In this document: positions 1-10,569 of the stretch, piece by piece
How the letters are laid out: each line of letters starts with the position of its first letter
Position numbering within the stretch: the stretch's first letter is position 1
Assembly (NCBI GenBank): GCA_027625915.1
Contig: JANTQA010000021.1
Span: 1,674,001 to 1,738,000 of the forward strand
Source: Anaeramoeba flamelloides
Lineage: Eukaryota > Metamonada > Anaeramoebidae
DNA length: 64,000 bases
Reading direction: 5' to 3'
Notes under the pieces: model-generated
Seen by the model: only the letters and a program-made list of their open reading frames with translations
Told to the model about the DNA's origin: nothing
Databases searched by the model: none
Program-made: the position numbers and the translations under genes

Positions 1-466
1 TAATTTTTCTTTAAAAAATAAAAAGAAAAAATTGTTTATTTTTTAAAAAAGACAATAAAAAGAGAAAGAAAAGCAAGATTTAAAAAAATAATAGAAAAAA
101 AAGTAAAAACTTAATTTTTAAAGTTTTTTTGTAACCAAGTGTTGAATAGGTTGTTTCCTTTTGTGTTGAAAATTTTTTAATTTCCTCCCAATTTTCTATT
201 AATATAGAGATCTAAATCTTTGACCAACCATAGATCAAACGAAAAATAAGAACTTTATAGATAGGCTAAATCTATAAAGTTCTGAGTTTAAGAATTAAAA
301 TTAACTTTCGAAATTTTTCTTTTTGTTGTTTTGCGTTTTTTTTATTTTTTTTACTTTTTTATATTTTTTATTGTTTTCCAAATTTCTTTTTCTTTATATT
401 TATTTTTTTACAAGTTTCCCAAATCTTGTTTTCTCAAAATTCCAGAGCAAGGAACCGACTTTCCAG
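1..466. other. Left edge, AT-rich, no gene supported
   Basis: T-rich sequence with no convincing coding frame. The only structure seen is a short perfect hairpin at 249-283, listed separately. If the exon at about 467-583 is real, this stretch is upstream exon, intron or 5' flank of that gene, whose first exon may lie outside the window. Confidence 0.5.
249..283. repeat. Perfect 14-bp hairpin
   Basis: AGAACTTTATAGAT at 249-262 is followed, after a 7-base loop, by its exact reverse complement at 270-283. There is no downstream T run of the kind a bacterial terminator would have, and the host is eukaryotic, so function is unknown. It could be the remnant of a small palindromic element. Confidence 0.7.
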
Positions 467-583
467 CAAAACCCCAGCCAAAGTAAAATATTAATTCATT
501 GTACGAAAAGTTCACTTTATTTGGTTTTGGCTCACTTCCAATTCGTGTACATGAGCTTCATTTTGATTACATTGGTTCAATTT
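467..583 (+). CDS. Possible TM1 exon of a THH1/TOM1-like seven-pass membrane protein
   Basis: The frame ending at 583 encodes a hydrophobic helix followed by LITLVQF. This resembles the first transmembrane helix of plant THH1/TOM1/TOM3 proteins, which ends in a similar LVALVQL motif. A candidate 5' splice site (GTTTAAG) starts at 584, and a stop in the same frame follows at once, so an exon end here fits. The exon start is uncertain: AG acceptors lie at 465-466 and 476-477. It would belong with the 3' exon at 2041-2665. The exon carrying TM2 was not found, and no initiator Met is evident. The homology is from memory of the family's motifs. Confidence 0.3.
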
Positions 584-2040
584 GTTTAAGATTTATAATC
601 CTTGAAATTTAAAAAAAGATTATCTTGTGACAGGTGTAGTGACTTGTTATTTTGGTTCTTAGCTGATCGATTTTGAGCTTGGTATGGATTTTAATAGTTG
701 TTCAAAATGGCAATTTTGGACAATTTATTTTTTTTTTTTCCAAAATCTGAATTTAAGAGTATAAGATTAATAGATTATTGGAAAGTTGTTCAAGAATAAC
801 TTTTGATTTTTGGGTTGTAGAAGAAAATTTTGATTTACTTTTTAGTCAATTAACCAAATAAAAAAAACGAATTTTTCATAAAAGCTCCAAATAAAACTAA
901 AAATAATTACAAATTTCAATCAAAAACCCACAAATCACATTTTTTTATAACTTACCTACCAATCTATTAATCTTAAAATCTTCAATTCAGATTTCGGATA
1001 AAAAAAAAATAAATAATTGTCTAAAATAGTCATTTTGAAAAATTCTTAAAACCACTACCAAGCTCAAAATCGATCAGCTAAGAACCAAAATAACAAGTCA
1101 ACCACACCCTACACAAGATAATCTTTTTTTAAATTTCAGGGATTGTAAACCTTAAGATCTGATTTGATCAAGTTCAGTTTTTTTTAAGATTTAATCAAAA
1201 TAAGTTTATTAATTATTTTGCTTTAGTTATTCGAATTAAGTCCAATTCGTTTAAGATCAAATTCTAACAAGTTCTTTTTAGTTAAGATCTAATCAGAAAC
1301 AAGTTGAACAATTCTTATATTATTTTTTATACGATTTACCACCCCCAAAACACTTTTAATAAAAACAAATATGATGAAACCAAACAACTTAAAAAAAAAA
1401 AATATAATATGGTAAAAGTCAAAAGTATAATGAATTGATAATAAATGATCTATTTATTTTTTCTGCCAGCAAGGAGAAAAATATATTTCTCTGATAGTGT
1501 TTGATATTTTTTTTTGGCAAATAAATTTATTATATTTGAATTTTCATATATAAAATCAATGGAAAATTTAACTTTTTTCTGGAATAACCAACGATTCAGT
1601 TTTTTGTACAATCTAAAAAAAGTATCGGTTTGATATTTAAGTCCATACTTTCAATATTCTTTAATATTGAATACTGTTAAAATCAAATTTAACTAATCTA
1701 AACGATATCTCAAAGTCCAATAGGGAAAGCCTAATGACAATTATATTTCTGAAAATATAATTTGTAATTGATTTTGTGAATTTCTATGGTGATTTTTTAA
1801 TAAATAATTAGAAAAATTTTTTAAGAATTGAAACAACAATTTATATGAATTAATTGGAAAATATCAGTTCTTTTTAACGATTTACTATTTTTAGATTTCT
1901 TTTTTTTTTTTTATTATTTTTTTAAACAATTTTTTTATTATTAAAAATCAGTTTTTTTACAAATATAAGAAATAGAATTCTCATATAACAATATTCACAT
2001 ACATTTTTTTTTTTTTTCTTTCTCAAAATAATCACAATAG
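584..2040. other. Probable intron(s) with a foldback element
   Basis: This stretch lies between the putative TM1 exon and the exon beginning at 2041, and carries the TTAA-bounded foldback element at 586-1155. The remainder (1156-2040) is AT-rich. It should hide one more exon for TM2, because the reading phase at 2041 needs two bases from a preceding exon, but I could not identify it. Confidence 0.4.
586..1155. repeat. TTAA-bounded foldback element, copy A
   Basis: This is an almost end-to-end palindrome. The left arm from 590 to about 870 matches the reverse complement of the right arm from about 870 to 1151, including the shared stretch TTAGCTGATCGATTTTGAGC. Both outer edges carry TTAA (586-589 and 1152-1155). 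The tips read roughly AAGGTTTACAATCCCTGAAA. There is no coding capacity. A full second copy lies at 55481-56046 and a half copy at 34691-34985. TTAA target sites are typical of piggyBac-type transposition, so a non-autonomous element of that kind is possible, but the tips are not a recognised family signature. Confidence 0.85.
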
Positions 2041-2665
2041 ATTTTCATTTTTTGTACTCTTATTGACTACAAAGATTTTTTCGACCCTTGGAAATGAAAA
2101 CTTAATAAAAAATCTAGCTTATCCAATCTTTTATTTTCTGCACATCTTTTCAATAATTGGAATGGTTGTTTATGCCCTTATTAGAAATCATTACCCACCA
2201 ACAATTAAGAATTATTTGACTGGAAATTACATTTTTGTTACTGTAGTTTTTGGATTATTATCTTTTTTTAACCTATTTTTCGTAATAAGGATGTTTCAAA
2301 TCCAAAAAAAGTTTACATATAGGTTTTCGCATGATCATAAAATTAACCAAACTATTTCCTTAATGTGCTTATTATCAGTAATTTATTTTTCTGAAACTGT
2401 CTGGAGTTTTTTATGTTTAGTTAATGGCAACCCTCTTAATGATAAGTTGAATCATGAATTAAAAAAACAAAATCCAAGTTATTATGTTTTTATACTTGTT
2501 TGGTTCTTAATTACAGAAATAATACCAGTTGTTGTAATTTATTTTGTTTTTCATCTAAGCTTCCAGAAAAGTCATAAAAGTTCATTATATAACAAATTGG
2601 AAGGTAAATATATACCATCCGAATTATTAGAAAGTTCACTTTCTTCAAGTTCATCGAATATTTAG
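2041..2665 (+). CDS. THH1/TOM1-like seven-pass membrane protein, 3' exon
   Basis: The exon follows an acceptor ending CACAATAG at 2040 and runs in one frame to a TAG stop at 2663-2665. It encodes about 207 residues with five hydrophobic segments, starting FSFFVLLLTTK and ending near FLITEIIPVVVIYFVF, then a Ser-rich tail. Order and spacing match TM3-TM7 of the THH1/TOM1/TOM3 domain, including the R-x-F-x-I segment after TM5 and the last helix of the form E-I-x-P-x-x-x-x-F. Plant relatives sit in the tonoplast; the animal TPRA1 and GPR137 proteins are distant kin. There is no usable ATG near the 5' end; the nearest methionine is inside TM4, so upstream exons are required. Reading phase at the acceptor is two bases in. 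Function here is not known. Confidence 0.5.
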
Positions 2666-3696
2666 CTGATATTGGAATAATTATAATGGTTTCATTTCAA
2701 TAATTAAATGATATAATATTTCTTTTGTATTTATATTCTTGGAAATATGGTTCCTTTCATTATTATTTTTATCACTTTCTTTCGTTCCTTATTATTTTCT
2801 ATCTATCTGTCTTTTCTTTTCCTTTCCTTTCTTTTTTATTGTGTACTTGTAAAAATATTCAAATTCTATTCTATTTATTTATTATTATTCAGATTCAAAT
2901 ATTTCTTTCCTATTAAAAAATGAAATAAAGGTTTTATTGAATAAATTTTTTTTTGTTAAATTATTATTAATTTTTAAAAGATTATAGAATACTTTTTTTT
3001 TTTTTTTCAGATTTTAAGAATCATTTTGAAAAGAATTTGAATCAAACTTACTTTTAATTTTCGTTCCAGAATAAATTAAAAAGGGTTAATGTGCTATTTA
3101 TAAGAATTTTTCATTTTTCATTATTTTTAACTTACTAATGAAAGATTAAGTGAAAACTTTTTCATATTTAAAATTTTTATTAGATAGGTTATATATTTTT
3201 GAAAAAAATGGTTTATTATTATTATTAATATTTTGTAATTCAACACTTGGATTTATATTATTACTGTAGCTACTACAGTTACTGCTACTGAGTAATTGAT
3301 AATATAAATATTTTTCTTGTACCTACATCAGTCTGTATTATGGAAAAGTTGTAGTCGTTTAACCATTGAACTATCATTTTTTCAGAATCAATCCATTTCT
3401 TTTAAATTGTTGACTTTGATTCAATATCAAATTTCCCATTTCTTCAACTTCATCGTTTTTAATTTGAATCTTATCTTCCTTGTTTTTTTATTTTTTTTTT
3501 TTTTATGATTGATTCATTTCAGTAATTTCCTTTCTTTGATTATCAAAAATATTTGATATTGAAAGGTCTATTTATAACACAAAAAATTGAGGTTAATAGA
3601 ACCTCGTTAAAATAAATTTAAATTCAATCAAAAATAAAAATAAAAAAAAATATTTAATAACATTTAATGATTAATAAGGAAATAATTAATATAAGA
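2666..3696. other. Intergenic, convergent gene ends
   Basis: T-rich spacer between the membrane-protein gene (+) and the Sec24-like gene (-), which point towards each other. Open frames at 2725-2916 and 3317-3508 are poly-Phe/Leu/Ile low-complexity runs and are not genes. A short palindrome around 3264-3281 (ACTGTAG / CTACAGT) is the only structure noticed. Confidence 0.6.
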
Positions 3697-6111
3697 TTAA
3701 AAATCCATTAAAATCTTTTTCAATAATCCCTTTGAATAACTCTGGTAGGATAGAGAATTTGGGGTTTTATCTAACATTAAGAACTGAACAAAATATATTT
3801 CCGATTCTGTATTTTGCTCTGTAATGTATACAGGTACATAAGAATTTGGTTTTAAATTTCTAAAAGATGAGATTACATCAATCAAATTGTGTTTCCAAAA
3901 ATTTGAATTATTATATTCAAAATTTTGAAAGGAAAATCCCAATTCTGATTGATTACAAAGATGGACTAATTGGCTTCGTATATCAGATTGTATGTTTTCG
4001 CCAACCCAACAATAAATAACCAACCCGTTAAATAATAAATATATCCCATTTGAAGACAATGCTCTTTTTTCCAAGGGGATTTCTTTTAATTCCTTATCAA
4101 ATATTGAAAAACATAGGGGAAGAAAGAATAAAAAACTATCCCCAATTGAACAAGATTTAAAATAATTTAACAAATATAAATGATAATCTTTTTGAATTCT
4201 AACACCCTCAGTTCTGAATAATATTGATTTTGACATCGATAAAGCAAAATAGGGCAAAAGGGATATATTATTGAATAATTTCAATTCCGTTGATGATGGT
4301 AGTTTCCGTTTATAATTTTTTTGGTATAAAGAGAGACAAGTGTAATAACTAGCATTTAAAAAATATTGCCTAACAAAAGGAAGACCACCTTTATCAAGGT
4401 TATTGATTGCTTTTTTTGTTAATAAATTTATTAAAATTTTTAAATCAATACTTTTTAAAACATTTCTCCAAGAATCCAATACAATAAATTGAGAATTAAA
4501 AATTGTAATTATTCTTTCCCCTACAAAGTTTGTATATATTAGTGATAGTTGTATATGCTCGGAAGTATTTTTTTTTAATGCATGATTTAATTTTAATTCA
4601 ATAAAATAATTTGTTGAGAAGTTTATTGAAGACAAATATTGGAAATTTTTTATTGGATCAGTAAGTAGATTTCCATATATTTTGTGTATTTTGATGCCAC
4701 TACTACTTCTGATTCTCATTATTGAATCAAAACCTTTTGTTAAGGTTATAATGTGTTGTAAATCTTTTAAAAATTGCCCTTTTTTTATGAAATTTGATGA
4801 ATAATAGATCTTCCCTCCGCAGTATTTACATAGCATTTGATATTTTTCCATTTTGATCTCGCCAAGAAGTATTAAATCAATTGTGATGTACAAATAACCA
4901 CATTGCTTGGAAAACCATTTATAAAAATTTACTTTTTTTTTTTTTACTGTTTCTTCTTTATGTTCATCTTCATTTTCATATTCATTTTCTTCGATGTATT
5001 TATTATCATTTTCATTTTCTTCTTCTTTATAACGTTTTTCAGATTCTGATCTGTCACTTATGTCAATGGCCTGATCTTTATTTGTTTGGAGAGAAACATT
5101 TTTTGGATTAAAATTATTAAAATTCTTCCCCAACTGATTCCTTAAAGAACACTGTTCACCACACACAATTGGAATGATTTTTCCAATATTTTGATCCATG
5201 ATAATTAAACTTGTTTCTAAGGCAAGTTTAAGATTTAGTTTTGTTTTTGTGTTATTACAAAACTGATTTAATTTTCTTTTTTGATAATTTGATTTTCTTA
5301 GATTATCAATCATTGAACAAAAAGCAAATAATTCTTTTGGTTTACCAGTGCTTGCTTTATAATTACTACCATTACTAGAAAGGTTATTCTCTTCTTTTTC
5401 CGTTTCAGGAATTGAGATTATTCGTTCCTTTTTTCTTCCATGAATTGCAGGAAGATGTAATTCACATTGTGAATCGATCGTAATTAGAAATAAAGAAAAT
5501 TCCAAAGGGTAGTTTTGTTGTTGTTGCTTGTATTTTTCTTTTTCTTCTTCTTCTTCTTTTTCTTTTTCTTTTTCTTTTTCAAGACCATTATTTTTCTGGT
5601 TTTGTTTTCGTTTTTGTTTTTCTTTTTCTTTTTCAAGATCAACATTTTTCTTATTGATATTCTTTAAAAATTGCTTAATCATTTTTAAAGAAAAAGAAAA
5701 GAGCCCTGAGAGTATTGAGTTTTCAGTAGAGTCCAAAAGAAAAATAAAAATTGGTGGTTGAAAAGATCTTGCAATATAACTTTTTGGTGCAATTGTCGAA
5801 TAATTATCTACAAGCAATTCCTGTTTTTTCTTTTTATTCACTTGGTTAATTGTATTCAATAATTCTTGAGTATAATATTTTTTACTTGTTTTGTTGATTG
5901 TACCACAATGGTTACAAGTCCATTTCTTTCCTGAACGACGAAAAAAACAATACTTATTGATGTATATTTTACAATTTTTGCATCTTTCGATTTGGGTTTT
6001 TGCTGGAGGTATTTCATCATTAAATCGAAAATAAACACCAAAAGGGATCCTGGTTTTTTGAAAAAAAGATTTGTCAGTTGGTAAATTTTTAATACTCGGT
6101 AAAAGAGTCAT
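3697..6111 (-). CDS. Sec24-family COPII coat protein
   Basis: Single-exon 804-residue protein. Sec24 is the cargo-binding subunit of the Sec23/24 complex of the COPII coat at ER exit sites. Visible domains in order: a zinc finger with C44, C47, C66 and C69; a vWA-like trunk starting at PPIFIFLLDSTE (about 119-130) and ending near CKYCGGKIYYSSNF, equivalent to the family's YTGGxIYYYPxF; the beta-sandwich around 490-570, with LSLIYTNFVGERIITIF like the family's ALLYTSxxGERRIRV; a helical part; and a gelsolin-like domain near 690 (GIYLLFNGLVIYCWVG). Most Sec24 proteins have a long Pro/Gln-rich N terminus before the zinc finger; here only about 40 residues precede it. A Lys/Glu/Gln-rich insertion (about 156-198) interrupts the trunk. 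The ATG at 6111 is the only plausible start. Sec23 is less likely because the gelsolin end and sandwich read as Sec24. A rapidly evolved paralogue is possible. Confidence 0.85.
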   Translation of the reverse strand: MTLLPSIKNLPTDKSFFQKTRIPFGVYFRFNDEIPPAKTQIERCKNCKIYINKYCFFRRSGKKWTCNHCGTINKTSKKYYTQELLNTINQVNKKKKQELLVDNYSTIAPKSYIARSFQPPIFIFLLDSTENSILSGLFSFSLKMIKQFLKNINKKNVDLEKEKEKQKRKQNQKNNGLEKEKEKEKEEEEEKEKYKQQQQNYPLEFSLFLITIDSQCELHLPAIHGRKKERIISIPETEKEENNLSSNGSNYKASTGKPKELFAFCSMIDNLRKSNYQKRKLNQFCNNTKTKLNLKLALETSLIIMDQNIGKIIPIVCGEQCSLRNQLGKNFNNFNPKNVSLQTNKDQAIDISDRSESEKRYKEEENENDNKYIEENEYENEDEHKEETVKKKKVNFYKWFSKQCGYLYITIDLILLGEIKMEKYQMLCKYCGGKIYYSSNFIKKGQFLKDLQHIITLTKGFDSIMRIRSSSGIKIHKIYGNLLTDPIKNFQYLSSINFSTNYFIELKLNHALKKNTSEHIQLSLIYTNFVGERIITIFNSQFIVLDSWRNVLKSIDLKILINLLTKKAINNLDKGGLPFVRQYFLNASYYTCLSLYQKNYKRKLPSSTELKLFNNISLLPYFALSMSKSILFRTEGVRIQKDYHLYLLNYFKSCSIGDSFLFFLPLCFSIFDKELKEIPLEKRALSSNGIYLLFNGLVIYCWVGENIQSDIRSQLVHLCNQSELGFSFQNFEYNNSNFWKHNLIDVISSFRNLKPNSYVPVYITEQNTESEIYFVQFLMLDKTPNSLSYQSYSKGLLKKILMDF

Positions 6112-7029
6112 TTTGTGAACAATTTATTATTTTATTCGCCATCCATAAAAAGAAAAAAAAAACTTTTAAAAGTAATCTTGGAAAAAAATGAAACTAAATC
6201 CATAAAAAATTTGGTTTATTTTTCCTCTATTTCGATTTAGTTTGTTATTTTTATAAAGAGAAGAAGGTTTGTTTAGGTGAGTCTATTCACTTTCATGAGT
6301 TTGATCATTAAAGTATGGAACTTTTTTTTCCAAACAAAGTTATTCAGCAATTTTCAATTTTTACTGTTTCTTCATTCAGTAATAATTACTCTAATCTTGG
6401 GAATAGTTCAAAACTAAAGTAATATTTAAGGAGGTGTTTGTTTTTATAGGTGTTGTTGGATGTGAGTTTTGGAGATTATTTTTATTATTACTCTTTGAAA
6501 ATTTCGTTTGTTGGGATTTTTTTATTTGTCAAAAATTACTTTTGATTATTAAATAGTTTCCAATTTGACAAATAAATATAAAAATCGAATTTTCGTAAAT
6601 AAAATACTCAAAACGAATTCTACTGATATGAAATTGGCTTAATATATAAAAAATAATTATTTCGGATATCTAAGAATACAAATTATTATTTTTTTTTATT
6701 GAGATTGGCTAATGGGATTATTTTTACAATAAAACCCCTTTAATTAATATTTTGAAGAACTGATAGATTTGACTTTTTTATTCATATAATTCTATTAGTT
6801 AATTTAGGAAAATAAAATTACCTAAAAAATTTTATCAAAATTGGTTCATTATCAAAGAATTTCCTAAAAAATCGAGGTTATCTCAATTGTTCTCTTAGTA
6901 TTTTTAAACAATAAGTTTTTTTTTTTCATAGTCCTTTCGAATATCAGATTTTTCTAAGGTAAATTGAATAGTTAAACAATAAAGAATTACTTTTGTTACT
7001 TAAAATTCAAAATAGATAGATTTTTCTTC

Positions 7030-7214
7030 ATTAAGTTCCACTTTTCTGGGACAAAAACTTTCAACACAGTTTAATGTACAATAAAAATCTCAAATTAATG
7101 CACAAAATTTAAATTCTTGTAAAATAATTTTTAAAAAAATCTTCCAAATTTTGTGAATTAATAATGAAGTTTTTTTATATGTCTTGAAATTATGTTTAAA
7201 GTTAAACTGACTGG
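7030..7214. repeat. 200-bp TA palindrome family, diverged copy 1
   Basis: Begins TTAAGTTCCACTTTT and ends AAGTTAAACTGACTGG, with internal matches such as CAAATTAATGCACAAAATTT. The arms are more diverged than in copy 2 and the outermost bases are lost on the left. Confidence 0.6.
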
Positions 7215-7397
7215 AAAAGTTGATTAAAAAGGATTAAATTAATCATTGATATGTTTATAATTAAAGTATGCTGTAATTGAAAATAAATTCTATTTATGCT
7301 AAATTTTTTAAATTACAATAAAAAATCTAATATAAAATTTATTAAATAATTAAATTATTAAATTTTTTACGACTGTTGTTATACAATTAATAAAGTA

Positions 7398-7942
7398 TTA
7401 TAAACTCTTTTTCAGTCGAAGGTGACCAGTTTTATTGTAGAAATAGAACTCATTCTACAAGTTTAATCCATTATTCTTCTTAAACTAAAATTTCAATTTT
7501 TAGATCAAAATCTTTTTTTCTCATTTTGTAAAATTTTTTTATTTTTGTATTTTGCTTTTTTTTTATTATTTTTTTTAAATTAAATTTGAAAAAAAAAATA
7601 TTTAAAACACAAAATTAAAATTAAGAAAAATGAGGCTTTTTATGTTCTTTTAAAATTCGTTATTTTACAAAAATCTTATTGTCAAAAATTTTAATTTCCT
7701 AAAGAAATTGAGAATTTTGTACGAGACTTCCAAAGAAAGGGTACCAACAATTTTTTTATGATTTTTTTTTTTTTTGAAATTTATGATTTGTTCAGGCTAA
7801 TCTACTATGATTATCAACTCTAATACGAAGTATATATTATTTCTCGCATTTCTAATCAATCTGAGTTTGGTTGATTGTTAAACTGAAAGTGACTCTATGA
7901 TTGTTGGCTGGTAATCTTTGAGTGAAATAGAGTTTATTTATT
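7398..7942 (+). repeat. 550-bp TIR family, copy 1
   Basis: The left tip reads AACTCTTTTTCAGTCGAAGG and the right tip, inverted, AACTCTATTTCACTCAAAG, giving imperfect terminal inverted repeats of about 20-35 bp. The interior, including AAGAAATTGAGAATTTTGTA, is shared with the copy at 31247-31797 over nearly the whole length. No coding frame. Probably a non-autonomous DNA element. Confidence 0.75.
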
Positions 7943-8591
7943 TCAGATTCTTAAATATTTATCCAACTATTCTATTAATCATCGAAAAAAAAGTCTTTTA
8001 CTAGATCATTTATCATGAAAATCTTCAAGTTTTATTGATTTGGATCTCAGATATTTTTGAAACTTGGATAAAAAATTTATTTTTTTTATTTTGAAAATAA
8101 CATTTAGAAAAACTGAATTGGTTATGATTGGGATATATAATTTATATTTTTATACAAGTACTTGGGGTTTTTGAATAAATAATTGACTATAATATTTTTA
8201 GGAACTTGAAAGAAAAATTTTATTATTTAATTTTGAAAAACACAGTAAACTTGTTGAAACAAATTTTTTTTTTCCTCAGATTAAAAGATTATGTAATATG
8301 AAAAAATCCTGAAAAAGCAAAAAAAGAAAAAAAAAAAATATGTAATGAAATTTATAAGAAATATTAAGTTTATTTTTTATTTTTATTCTTTCAATATTTA
8401 CAAATTGGTACAAAAATTGAAATTTAGTTTATTCCCAATATCGTTAAAAAAATTGTAAAAATTATAATCAGAGTTATAAAAAAGATTCCATTTTTGGAAT
8501 ATTTAGAATTTAAGAAAATTAAAATCTGGAATCATACTATTAAAATGATAACAATGGAATCAATTTTTATTCTAACATTTTACACTTGTTA

Positions 8592-9050
8592 AAGTCCCTT
8601 TGAAGTATAATTTTTCAAAAAAAAAATACAAATTATTTTATTCTGATTCCATGAATCAAAATAAAAAAAGATTTTTATGATTGGTACCAAAACTCTAATC
8701 AAGAAAAAAAGAATCTTTTAATTCCATTTCAAAGAAAAATAATTTCTTTATCAGGAATAAATTTAAAAACAACAGGATTGACGAAAAGATGATATAAATT
8801 AAAATCTCAAGTAGAAAAACCTCAAATATTTATTTTTTTTTGAGAAATATTAAATTCATTTTTAAAAATAATAAAAAAAAAATTATTTATTATTAAATTA
8901 TCGATCTTATGTGATTCCTTGTAATAACGAATGTAAACAAGAAATTAGTTAAGGATTACTATTGGATTATTAAATAATCATTTGATTTCATGGAATCAAA
9001 AAAGAATTATTTTGGTTTTTTTCCAAAAAAGAATTAAAATGTGAACTCTG
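8592..9050. repeat. 450-bp TIR family, copy 1
   Basis: The two ends are inverted relatives of each other, carrying TTTTATTCTGATTCCATGAATC near 8640 and GATTTCATGGAATC near 8987. The same end sequences occur at 39063-39515 in the opposite orientation. The middle is poorly conserved and AT-rich, with no coding frame. Confidence 0.6.
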
Positions 9051-9252
9051 ATTATCTTGTATTTAATTATTAAAGATTTTTTAGTTATTATGAATTAATT
9101 AGTAACTAATATCCTTTTTAAGATGAATTTTGTTCAAATTTTTTTTTAACTTTGAGGACCAAATACAAAAGATACAACTTTTACATTTGTTATGAAAAGT
9201 CAATTTATATATATATATATTATGATTGTTTTTTTCACAGACTAGATCTACT

Positions 9253-9455
9253 TACAGTTAGTTCCGCTATTAAGGCACAAATTTTCAACGAAATTTAAGT
9301 CATAATAAAATTCTCAAATAAAGGCACAAAATTCAAATTTTAGTAGAATTAATTGTGTATAACAAAAAATCCCAAAAATTGTGCTTTAAATTGAGATTTT
9401 TATGTACCTTATATTACCGTTGAGAGTTTGTGCCTTAAAAGTGGAACTGGCTGTA
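9253..9455. repeat. 200-bp TA palindrome family, best-preserved copy 2
   Basis: Starts TACAGTTAGTTCCGC and ends GTGGAACTGGCTGTA, so the tips are inverted repeats bounded by TA. Inside each arm the motif AAGGCACAAA recurs, and the element folds on itself along most of its length. TA flanks and CAGT tips are what non-autonomous Tc1/mariner elements show, so that class is a reasonable inference. Other copies are at 7030, 20567, 21048, 21976, 22368, 41692, and a half copy near 42114. Confidence 0.8.
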
Positions 9456-9609
9456 TAATACTATTTAATTTCCAAAATTTCTTATTGTTTTTTCTATCAT
9501 GGGTGGAGTAAATATATTTTAGATACAATTATAACATTCTTTATTTTTAGAAATATTATTGGTCGAAAGTAATTCACTAATTAAATCATAACAAAAAAAA
9601 TAATTGAAT

Positions 9610-9640
<31 letters not shown>

Positions 9641-9928
9641 ATTGAAATAAATTTCCACTTAAGTATCGAGATATTATTCATTTATTAAAACCAAAATAAT
9701 TTTGTTTAAAATATTTATATTCCAAAATTCATTTATTTATGGTTTTTATTAATTCATTTTAATTAACTTTTTTCATTTTTTTAAAAAATTATTTCCTGTA
9801 CGAAAGTTTAACAAATTTATAAAAGAAATAACAAAAAAAAAAAAACTTATCAATGAAATTAACTTTAATTATAAAACTGATTATTGAAAATATCAAATAG
9901 GAATTTATATCTTTATTTGAAAAATACT

Positions 9929-10474
9929 CTATTTTAATCAAAGGGGACAGGCATAAAATACAAATTCACTTTTTTTTTTCCATAACTCTCGAAATATACG
10001 ATTGTTTAGAAATAAGAGAAATAATAAACTACTGATTCGTGCCGATATTCATAAAAGAAATACCCTAAATAAAACATAAATTTCAAAAAAAAAAATGTTA
10101 AAAAGAGTTTGGCCCACTTTCAGTGTAACATCTCATGCAAAATCACTCAATTTCGTAAGGAAATTAAAATTTTTGATAATAAGCTTTTTTAATCGTAAAT
10201 GAATGAATTTTAAAACGAAATTACCAAAGCCTCAATTTTATTACTGTTAATTTGGATTTTCAAACCTTTTTTTTTTTAAAATTGAATTTTTTACAAAAAA
10301 AAAAAAGAAAAAAATTGGACAAAAAAAAAATTAAATTGTACAAAATGAGAAAAAATGATTTTGAGTAAAAATTGAAACTTTTATTTTGATAAGAATATTG
10401 AATTAAAATCATAGAATGTGTTTTATTTCTTCAATAAAACTGGGCCCCTTTGACTGAAAAAGAGTTTATAAGTA
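9929..10474 (-). repeat. 550-bp TIR family, copy 2 (inverted)
   Basis: Reverse orientation relative to copy 1. The right end reads CCCCTTTGACTGAAAAAGAG and the left end TAATCAAAGGGGACAGG, which are inverted repeats of each other. Together with copy 1 it brackets about 2 kb that includes the 450 bp element and a 200 bp palindrome, but nothing suggests the whole bracket moves as one unit. Confidence 0.7.
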
Positions 10475-10569
10475 AATTTGATGATTTTGGTTCAATTTTT
10501 TTTTTTGACTTTATATTTATATAGTGATTATTTTTTGTAAACAAATAAAAAAAAAACATAACATATAAT

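Larger units (their letters stand above)
6112..10569. other. Intergenic, rich in small inverted-repeat elements
   Basis: No gene found on either strand between the 5' end of the Sec24-like gene and the 3' end of the RCC1-BTB gene. It holds two copies of the 200 bp palindrome family (about 7030-7214 and 9253-9455), two copies of the 550 bp TIR family in opposite orientation (about 7398-7942 and 9929-10474) and one copy of the 450 bp TIR family (about 8592-9050). The pieces without repeats, such as 6112-7030, look like plain AT-rich DNA. Confidence 0.6.

Noticed and set aside
323-466. N-terminal part of the open frame at 323-589
   Set aside because: It is a poly-Phe/Leu translation of a T-rich tract with no ATG start. 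Only the end of the frame (from about 467) looks like a real transmembrane exon.
5528-5761. 77-codon Ser/Phe-rich frame on the plus strand
   Set aside because: Antisense shadow of the Lys/Glu-rich insert of the Sec24-like gene.
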